Source: Anaerolineae bacterium (lineage in GTDB: Bacteria > Chloroflexota > Anaerolineae > 4572-78 > J111). From it: a DNA stretch of 12,313 nucleotides. How positions within the stretch are numbered: the stretch's first letter is position 1; each line of letters opens with the position of its first letter. The notes under the pieces are model-generated. The model made no database searches and was not told the DNA's origin. It worked only from the letters and a program-made list of their open reading frames with translations. The stretch lies in assembly GCA_020433785.1 (NCBI GenBank), contig JAGRCC010000198.1, forward strand, positions 1 to 12,313, written 5' to 3'. Shown here in pieces: positions 7,507 to 12,313 of the stretch. The position numbers and the translations under genes are program-made.

Positions 7507-7535
7507 GGAGTCGGACAGTCTCGATTGAGATGACA
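7507..7535 (+). repeat. 29-bp repeat matching the 3' end of the GH4 gene (copy 2)
   Basis: This plus-strand stretch equals the minus-strand 3' end of the GH4 gene (1791-1819) at 28 of 29 positions. In the matching frame it would read Glu-Ser-Asp-Ser-Leu-Asp-stop. The only difference, TCG for TCA, is a synonymous Ser codon change. Identity continues 7 nt past the stop and then ceases. It may be a remnant of a GH4 gene copy or one unit of a dispersed repeat. It is too short to call a pseudogene. Confidence 0.85.
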
Positions 7536-7557
7536 CAGGTAATAGAGCGTATTGTGT

Positions 7558-7583
7558 GTGGGACAAACTTAAGTTTGTCCTAC
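7558..7583. repeat. near-perfect 26-bp palindrome
   Basis: The core GGACAAACTTAAGTTTGTCC (7561-7580) is a perfect 20-bp palindrome. Three more bases each side (GTG/TAC) pair with one mismatch. It has no loop, so as DNA it could be a dimeric protein site, and as RNA it would form a hairpin between the permease and SBP genes. It is also the form many dispersed intergenic repeats take. Confidence 0.8.
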
Positions 7584-7627
7584 GACAGGTATTTCCAATT
7601 AAGATTGCAAAACTCCAACGCAGGGCC

Positions 7628-8536
7628 TTACTTAACGCCTGAAAACTGGATAGAATTCAAGATGCGACGACCCATGAAGAACAGCAACAATACGACGGGA
7701 ATGATGGCCAGTGTAGATGCCGCCATCAAACCACTCCAGTCCGGCGCGCCCTGAGAGGGGTTCTGGGAACGGAAGACGCCCAATGCCACCGTCATAACGC
7801 GCGTTCCGGGCTGACTACCACCCACAATGAGGGGCCAGAGGTACTCATTCCAGTAGGTAATGAAGGTAATCATGGCCAGGGTCGCCAAGGGAGCCCGGCT
7901 GATGGGCAAGATAATGCGCCCAAAGGTGGTAAATGGACCGGCACCGTCAATTTTGGCGGCTTCCTCTATCTCCCGGTTGATGCCCAGAAAGAACTGGCGC
8001 AGATAGAACACGGCAAAAGGTGTCATGAGGAAAAACGGAGCCCACATCCCGGGCATGGTGCCAACCCAACCCAGGTTCCTGATCAGAATAAAGTTGGGAA
8101 TAAGGGTCACGATGACCGGAACCATGAGCGCTGAGACATAAAGACCGAAGATGAAATTCCGCAAAGGAAATTGGAGGCGCGCAAAGGAATAGGCGGCCAT
8201 AGCGCTAAAGAACACCTGGCTTATGGTGATGACACCGGCAAATATGATGGTATTGCTAAAGGCCAGAGCGAAATTGACCGAAGACTGAGAGCCGCTGATC
8301 TCGATGGCCCGTTGGGGGTCCATGAGACCGGTGACCCGCAAAAAGTTATCCAGGGTTATCTGAACGGGTAAAATCGTATCAATATTGAAGTACACCATTT
8401 TGGGTGCGGTTAGGGCGGTGCGCAGCACCCACCATAACGGGAAAAGCGTGATAAAAATCATGATTGCCAGAATGGCCCACATAAAGGCCTTGCCTAAATT
8501 TCGCCTAAATTTGTAGCTGTTTAGTGTCGTTGTCAT
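7628..8536 (-). CDS. sugar ABC transporter permease, MalG-type
   Basis: This 302-residue inner-membrane permease is one half of the channel of a carbohydrate (CUT1-type) importer. Hydrophobic helices lie near 17-38, 88-115, 128-150, 160-180, 217-240 and 268-290. The cytoplasmic EAA loop, which contacts the ATPase, is EEAAKIDGAGPFTTFGRIIL (191-210) followed by PIS. WNEYLWPL (229-236) is a hallmark of MalG-type permeases. The chosen start, ATG8536, has AAGGAG about 9 nt upstream and gives the usual N-terminus (MTTTLNSYKF). An open frame reaches back to 8602 but would overlap the preceding gene and lacks a ribosome site. It starts 13 bp after the other permease, whose TAA adjoins this gene's Shine-Dalgarno, so the two are probably translationally linked. 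Confidence 0.92.
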   Translation of the reverse strand: MTTTLNSYKFRRNLGKAFMWAILAIMIFITLFPLWWVLRTALTAPKMVYFNIDTILPVQITLDNFLRVTGLMDPQRAIEISGSQSSVNFALAFSNTIIFAGVITISQVFFSAMAAYSFARLQFPLRNFIFGLYVSALMVPVIVTLIPNFILIRNLGWVGTMPGMWAPFFLMTPFAVFYLRQFFLGINREIEEAAKIDGAGPFTTFGRIILPISRAPLATLAMITFITYWNEYLWPLIVGGSQPGTRVMTVALGVFRSQNPSQGAPDWSGLMAASTLAIIPVVLLLFFMGRRILNSIQFSGVK

Positions 8537-8549
8537 GATGTCTCTCTCC

Positions 8550-9479
8550 TTAATCCACTTCATCGGCGCGCAGCAGTCGCATTTGGGCAAAGCTGACCAC
8601 AACCAAGATCAGGAACAGCGTGACGGATAACGTTGTGGCGTAGCCCATGTTGAAGCGCTCAAATGCCTGCTCAAAAATTAACCAGTTAAATACTTTGGTG
8701 GCGTTGATTGGACCACCTTTCGTTGTGACCGCGACCATATCGAAGACTTGAAAGGAGCCAATAATGGACGTCACCATCACGAAGACAAGCACAGGCCGCA
8801 GGAGGGGCATGGTGATCTTCCAGAACATGGTCCACTCACTAGCGCCATCTATCGAGCCCGCCTCGTAAACCGAACCGTCAATCGACTGCATCCCCGAGAA
8901 GATAAGTAAGGCGGTGTAGCCCAGGTAACGCCAGACGGTGATCAGGGCGATGGTAACCAGCGCGGTTTTGGGATTTCCCAAAAAAGCTACAGCATCAAAC
9001 CCCAGTCGCTCGATGGTCACGTTAATAATGCCCAGCGTGGGATCAAGCAGCCACATCCATAAGAGCGCGACCACCACATTTGAAAGCAACCAAGGTAGCA
9101 GCATAATGCTGCGTATGATATTCGATTGGGTCAGACGGCTCATAATGGCGGCCAGCAAAAGCGCAAATACGGTCTGGACAGAAATATTCCAAAATACGAA
9201 GATCGACGTTACTTTTAAGGCGTTCCAAAAGTCTCGGTCGTTAACCATGCGCACATAGTTGTCTATGCCCACGAATGTGGCCGGCGTCAACATGTCCCAA
9301 TCCGTAAAACTGATCATCACCGCCCGCACGGCCGGGGCTAGATAAAAAGCGATGAAGCCAACCAAGCTGGGCAAAAGGAAAATCCAGGCGACCAGCGTGT
9401 CTTCGGAAAACCACTGCTTCCGCCAGGCCGAGGTTGAACTTTGGACCGCCGGTGTGAGAACAGGGGATGAGTCACTCAT
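8550..9479 (-). CDS. sugar ABC transporter permease, MalF/UgpA-type
   Basis: This 309-residue partner permease of the same importer sits in the inner membrane. A hydrophilic N-terminus (1-28) is followed by helices near 30-55, 90-115, 122-145, 172-197, 228-250 and 280-300. The EAA loop is YEAGSIDGASEWTMFWKITM (205-224) with PLLRP after it. MVAVTTKGGP (248-257) is the conserved periplasmic-side motif of MalF-type permeases. The start ATG9479 has GGGAGG about 8 nt upstream. It is the first full gene of the cluster. A possible 12-codon leader ends in a TGATG overlap with its start. No ATP-binding subunit gene is present in the window, so a shared ATPase of the MsmK/UgpC kind encoded elsewhere is inferred. 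Confidence 0.92.
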   Translation of the reverse strand: MSDSSPVLTPAVQSSTSAWRKQWFSEDTLVAWIFLLPSLVGFIAFYLAPAVRAVMISFTDWDMLTPATFVGIDNYVRMVNDRDFWNALKVTSIFVFWNISVQTVFALLLAAIMSRLTQSNIIRSIMLLPWLLSNVVVALLWMWLLDPTLGIINVTIERLGFDAVAFLGNPKTALVTIALITVWRYLGYTALLIFSGMQSIDGSVYEAGSIDGASEWTMFWKITMPLLRPVLVFVMVTSIIGSFQVFDMVAVTTKGGPINATKVFNWLIFEQAFERFNMGYATTLSVTLFLILVVVSFAQMRLLRADEVD

Positions 9480-9517
9480 CAGATATCCTCCCTAAAGTTA
9501 ACTAAGGTTTTCATCAT
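9479..9517 (-). CDS. possible 12-codon leader peptide upstream of the permease
   Basis: On the minus strand, AAAGGATTACA precedes ATG ATG at 9517-9512, which opens a frame for MMKTLVNFREDI. The frame ends in TGA at 9481-9479. That stop overlaps the permease ATG by one base (TGATG), and the permease Shine-Dalgarno lies inside the leader's codons for Arg-Glu-Asp. This geometry fits translational coupling or a small regulatory leader. Short frames with a plausible ribosome site also arise by chance, so the call is tentative. Confidence 0.35.
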   Translation of the reverse strand: MMKTLVNFREDI

Positions 9518-9565
9518 TGTAATCCTTTCTTAAACTTAACTCACTCAGTTGCTACCTTTGCCAAC

Positions 9566-9663
9566 AAGACCTGACAGGTTTTCAAGTTGAGCCTAAACTT
9601 GGTTGGATGGCTCGGATTGCCCTGAACTTCTTTGCAAGGTAAAGCCAAAACCTGTCAGGTCTT
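9566..9663. repeat. inverted-repeat-bounded element, copy A
   Basis: AAGACCTGACAGGTTTT (9566-9582) and its exact reverse complement AAAACCTGTCAGGTCTT (9647-9663) enclose 64 bp. Each arm contains the self-complementary ACCTG-A-CAGGT. A second element with the same ends but a different interior lies at 10195-10293. The right arm supplies the last two codons (Lys-Thr) and TGA of the receiver gene. Confidence 0.85.
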
Positions 9664-10026
9664 ACAGCCGGTGGTTTGAAGCTGACCCAAAGTTTGGAGC
9701 AATAGACTCGGGAGAACGGGTTTAACCAGAAATGCCGCAGCGCCCATTTCCAACCCCCGCTTGCGCTCATCCGATGTCGTACAGACAATGACAGGAACAG
9801 GATGCTCACACATCACAGCGTATATAACCGTGAAAATCTGCCAGCCTAGTCCATTATTCATGGCCGGTTCTAAGATAATTACATCGGGGGTAAACCTTGA
9901 TAAAAGGTCCAATATTTCGGATTCATCACTATGGGCAAGCACGTCATAATCCTGCTGCAATAGCCCACGGTACAACTCTATAGTGGGCAAATCATTTTCA
10001 ATCATCAAAATGCTTGGTTTAGACAT
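9655..10026 (-). CDS. stand-alone receiver-domain protein lacking the phospho-acceptor Asp
   Basis: These 123 residues form a single CheY-like receiver fold with no output domain. Strand 1 is PSILMIEND (4-12), where the usual acidic pair is Glu10/Asn11. Strand 3 is PDVIILEPAMNNG (47-59), where the usual phospho-acceptor Asp is Glu53. Strand 4 is PVIVCTTS, with the switch Thr at 83/84. The conserved Lys is Lys102 in FLVKPV. Known receivers with Glu at the acceptor position are not phosphorylated in the normal way and can be locked in one state; that applies here only by inference. No histidine kinase gene is nearby. The ribosome site is weak. The stop codon lies within copy A of the inverted-repeat element. 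It could regulate the adjoining sugar genes or be a passenger; neither is shown. Confidence 0.85.
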   Translation of the reverse strand: MSKPSILMIENDLPTIELYRGLLQQDYDVLAHSDESEILDLLSRFTPDVIILEPAMNNGLGWQIFTVIYAVMCEHPVPVIVCTTSDERKRGLEMGAAAFLVKPVLPSLLLQTLGQLQTTGCKT

Positions 10027-10045
10027 TGGTCAACTCGTTTTTTAC

Positions 10046-10074
10046 AGTATAGCGTGAGGCGGTGTATGTGTCTT
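10046..10074 (-). promoter_or_regulatory. candidate promoter of the receiver gene
   Basis: On the minus strand a TATACT -10 lies at 10051-10046. A 17-bp spacer separates it from an AAGACA -35-like hexamer at 10074-10069. Transcription would begin about 12 nt before ATG10026. The -35 touches the first of three direct repeats that extend upstream, an arrangement typical of activator-dependent promoters with poor -35 boxes. Confidence 0.4.
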
Positions 10075-10127
10075 GGATAAAAGTATGCGCTGCTTGGATA
10101 AAAGTATTCCCGTTTGGATAAACGTAT
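10072..10127. repeat. three direct repeats phased at 21 and 20 bp
   Basis: TTGGATAAAAGTAT begins at 10073 and 10094. A third copy, TTGGATAAACGTAT, begins at 10114. Spacings of 21 and 20 bp place the copies on one face of the DNA helix, as for tandem binding sites of a regulator. They lie directly upstream of the receiver gene and its candidate promoter. The rest of the 348-bp gene-free stretch 10027-10374 holds copy B of the inverted-repeat element and nothing else I can support. Confidence 0.8.
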
Positions 10128-10194
10128 CTCGCTTTTTCAAACATTACCTCCTTTCAGTACGTCTTCAGACAAAAGCAATTCTCATTTTAGAGCC

Positions 10195-10293
10195 AAGACC
10201 TGACAGGTTTTCGATAAATTCGTTGTGTTGACGGCAAACTTTCGTTCAAAAGCCATCTCTATCATAGAATTTCGGGCAAAACCTGTCAGGTCT
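10195..10293. repeat. inverted-repeat-bounded element, copy B
   Basis: AAGACCTGACAGGTTTT (10195-10211) and AAAACCTGTCAGGTCT (10278-10293) enclose 66 bp. The ends match copy A at 9566-9663, but the interior shows no obvious similarity to it. Total length is nearly the same, 99 versus 98 bp. With copy A it brackets the receiver gene and its direct repeats. Confidence 0.85.
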
Positions 10294-10374
10294 GGCCATA
10301 CAGTTAGACGCTCGCCGGAAATTTCCAAAATCCGGCTTTTTGCAATTTCATGCGCTGATTACTGCTTATGCTAC

Positions 10375-12313
10375 TTATGGTGTTGTCGAATCGTACAAAG
10401 CACCGTCATCCACAGCCGCTCCGTTGTTGCCTTGGCTCTTGGGTACGCTGACCTTCACCGTCCCGGAGCATGAACCGCCGTTCCCATCACTCGCCGTAAA
10501 GCCGATGTGATAGAACCGACCGTTGCCGCTACCATCTCGTTCAGCCCGGACCTTGGCCGTTTCACTATTGATCCCTTGGCCGTCAGCTTCACCACCAACC
10601 GGTTCATCTTGGAAGATGGTGTCGATATTGATGGTGATACTGTCACCCTCCACGTCACTAATCCCATTGACCGTAATCGTATGGAACGTGCCGTTGGGTG
10701 GCCAGAGCGTGCTGATACTAGGTGCTGCCGCTGTGCAACTGGGGGCATCGTTAACCGCCGTGACCGTGATGGTTACGGACGCATTATCACAAACGCCATC
10801 ACTGTCACAAATCTGGTAGCTAAAGCTGTCGCTGCCCACATAGTTCAGGTTAGGCGTGTAGGTGAACGTCCCATCACCATTATTGTTCAAGCTTCCTTGG
10901 CTCGGTGACGTCAGTGCGGTGACAGTGCTGGGGTCTAAGTTCCCATCGACATCACTATCGTTGGCCGCCACATCAATTGTTGTAGGCGTATCTTCCACCA
11001 CAGAGACGGTGTCATCGTTGGCCTCTGGTGGGTCATTGGCCTCTGCCACCAAGACGGTGACCGTTGCCGTTGCACAGTCATCGTCACTGTCACAGACGGT
11101 GTAGTCAAAACTGTCAGAGCCATTAAAGTTGCTGTCTGGCGTGTAGGTGACCGTGCCATCAGCGTTGATCTCAGCTGAGCCGTCTGCCGGATCGGTAACG
11201 TCAGTGGTGGTCAAGGTTTGATCTTCATCGGCCGGCCCAGCATTGTCATTGGCTTGGACATCAACCTCTACCGCTGTGTCTTCGTCTGTAACGACCGTAT
11301 CGGCCAGCGCCACAGGCGCATCATTGACCGGATCAACCGTGATGTCGACCGTAGCCTCGTTTGAGTCAGCCAACCCGTCATTGACTTTGAAGGTAAAGCT
11401 GTCGCTGCCGTTGAAATTTCCAAAAGGTGTGTAGGTAAGGTCGGGAGCCGTACCGCTCAAGGTGCCGTTGCTTGGCTGGCTAAGCACAGCATAGCTGAGG
11501 GCATCGTCATCGTCATCTGAAGCTGTTAACGTGACCGACAAGGCCGTATCTTCATCGACGCTTAAGTTCTGATCATCAGCGACAGGCTCGTGGTTAGCTA
11601 CGTTGATGAGGACTGTATCGCTGCTGCTGTCTCCATCTTTATCGGTGATGGTGAAGGTCAGCGTGGCTACACCCGTAACTGCAAAGCTGGTGCTGCGGTC
11701 GATCGTGTCCCCAAAGTTGGCGCTGCCGCTGTCATCGGCGATGTCGTCCCCGTCTAAGTCCCACGACCAGGTGTAGGCGTCATCAGCCGCGCCGGCTGGG
11801 TCACTCCACGAGCCGGACAGGTTCACCGTCTCGTTGCGGTAGACACTTTGGTCAGCACCCGCATCGGCGGTCGGCGCTACGTTGTTCACGGTGAAAACGA
11901 AGCTGACTTCAGCGGTTCCACCTTGTCCATCATCGGCTGTAATGGTGACTGTCTGGCTCTCGGTCGGTCCATCGCTGGTGGTGTAGTTCCACGACCAGGT
12001 GCCATCATTATTGTTCACAACGTTCCCCACAGAAGCTGTCAAGGTCACGTCATCATCATCTGCGTCACTGATTGAACCGCTGTTAAGGGCGACTTCAGTT
12101 TCGTTGACAACAGCCTCTGCTGCGTCAACAGCCAATTGCGGGTCATTATTGGTAGAACTAGGGCGCGACACGACTTGAAAACCCGCGATGCCACCATAGT
12201 CGGGAATGCTAACCTCAACGGTCTGGATTGGGCCGCTGAGACCCGCGAAGACCGCATAATTGGCGGCATCCGCAGTGGTGGTCGAGGCATCGGCTTCGGC
12301 GAAGAGTGCGTTG
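10375..12313 (-). CDS. large secreted protein with Ig/PKD/cadherin-like repeats, 5' end outside window
   Basis: The frame is open to the right edge, so at least 646 residues are present and the start is missing. The GTG at 12171 is not a likely start, because Ig-like sequence continues before it. Residues below are counted from that codon. An Ig-like domain ends near 97. A PKD-like domain spans about 100-192. Three cadherin-like or tandem-95 type domains lie at about 196-282, 285-377 and 381-474, each with an EDT motif, YTP and GSDSF. A distinct terminal domain (about 478-577) begins LWPPNGTFHTITV and includes RAERDGSGNGR. The protein is very acidic with Asp-rich loops, suggesting calcium binding, and is probably exported. 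The second and third cadherin-like domains share a CDSDxxC loop (360-366, 455-461). The C-terminus has no membrane anchor or sorting motif. Likely roles are adhesion or presentation of an N-terminal domain that is not visible here. Confidence 0.85.
   Translation of the reverse strand, partial: NALFAEADASTTTADAANYAVFAGLSGPIQTVEVSIPDYGGIAGFQVVSRPSSTNNDPQLAVDAAEAVVNETEVALNSGSISDADDDDVTLTASVGNVVNNNDGTWSWNYTTSDGPTESQTVTITADDGQGGTAEVSFVFTVNNVAPTADAGADQSVYRNETVNLSGSWSDPAGAADDAYTWSWDLDGDDIADDSGSANFGDTIDRSTSFAVTGVATLTFTITDKDGDSSSDTVLINVANHEPVADDQNLSVDEDTALSVTLTASDDDDDALSYAVLSQPSNGTLSGTAPDLTYTPFGNFNGSDSFTFKVNDGLADSNEATVDITVDPVNDAPVALADTVVTDEDTAVEVDVQANDNAGPADEDQTLTTTDVTDPADGSAEINADGTVTYTPDSNFNGSDSFDYTVCDSDDDCATATVTVLVAEANDPPEANDDTVSVVEDTPTTIDVAANDSDVDGNLDPSTVTALTSPSQGSLNNNGDGTFTYTPNLNYVGSDSFSYQICDSDGVCDNASVTITVTAVNDAPSCTAAAPSISTLWPPNGTFHTITVNGISDVEGDSITINIDTIFQDEPVGGEADGQGINSETAKVRAERDGSGNGRFYHIGFTASDGNGGSCSGTVKVSVPKSQGNNGAAVDDGALYDSTTP

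Noticed and set aside
8537..8602. Longer N-terminus for the MalG-type permease
   Set aside because: It would overlap the preceding permease gene by 53 bp without a ribosome site; the start at 8536 has AAGGAG and a normal family N-terminus.
9566..10293. Integron attC sites flanking a gene cassette
   Set aside because: Size and variable centres are reminiscent, but the required GTTRRRY and RYYYAAC core sites are absent from the arms and no integrase gene is present.

Overview
The window looks like part of a bacterial chromosome, most likely a Chloroflexota (Anaerolineae/Caldilineae/Ardenticatenia-like) lineage. This is an inference from style: a lipoprotein substrate-binding protein with a long Glu/Pro/Ala/Thr linker, an HU-like/DUF4469-type protein, a tandem Ig/cadherin-like Asp-rich secreted protein, and gaps full of inverted repeats. 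No rRNA, tRNA or phylogenetic marker gene is present, so the phylum call is tentative.

Layout. (1) Positions 157-855 (+) encode an HU-like DNA-binding/DUF4469-type protein whose C-terminal tail seems to run into a GGTTGG/CCAACC repeat. (2) Positions 888-1682 (-) encode an unrecognised one-TM protein with four 63-bp (21-residue) tandem repeats, lying between two GGTTGG/CCAACC hairpin regions. (3) Positions 1798-9479 (-) hold an alpha-galactoside uptake and breakdown cluster. In transcription order it contains a possible 12-codon leader, two MalF/MalG-type permeases, a lipoprotein sugar-binding protein, a GH36 alpha-galactosidase and a GH4 (MelA-type) NAD/metal-dependent alpha-galactosidase. 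(4) Positions 9655-10026 (-) encode a stand-alone receiver domain with Glu in place of the phospho-acceptor Asp. Three helically phased direct repeats precede it, and two elements with the same inverted-repeat ends bracket it. (5) From 10375 to the right edge (-) is the 3' part of a large secreted protein with Ig/PKD/cadherin-like repeats.

How it works together. The SBP and two permeases would import an alpha-galactoside (melibiose/raffinose type, or galactomannan fragments). The two cytoplasmic galactosidases, with unrelated mechanisms, would release galactose. The transport ATPase and any LacI-type regulator are not in the window. All three long gaps inside the cluster carry inverted repeats, which may set unequal expression of SBP and enzymes.

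The most unusual signals are at repeat level. A 29-bp sequence spanning the stop codon of the GH4 gene recurs inverted, 28/29 identical, between the SBP and permease genes, and its single difference is a synonymous third-position change. The 17-bp inverted-repeat arm near 9650 supplies the last two codons and stop of the receiver gene.
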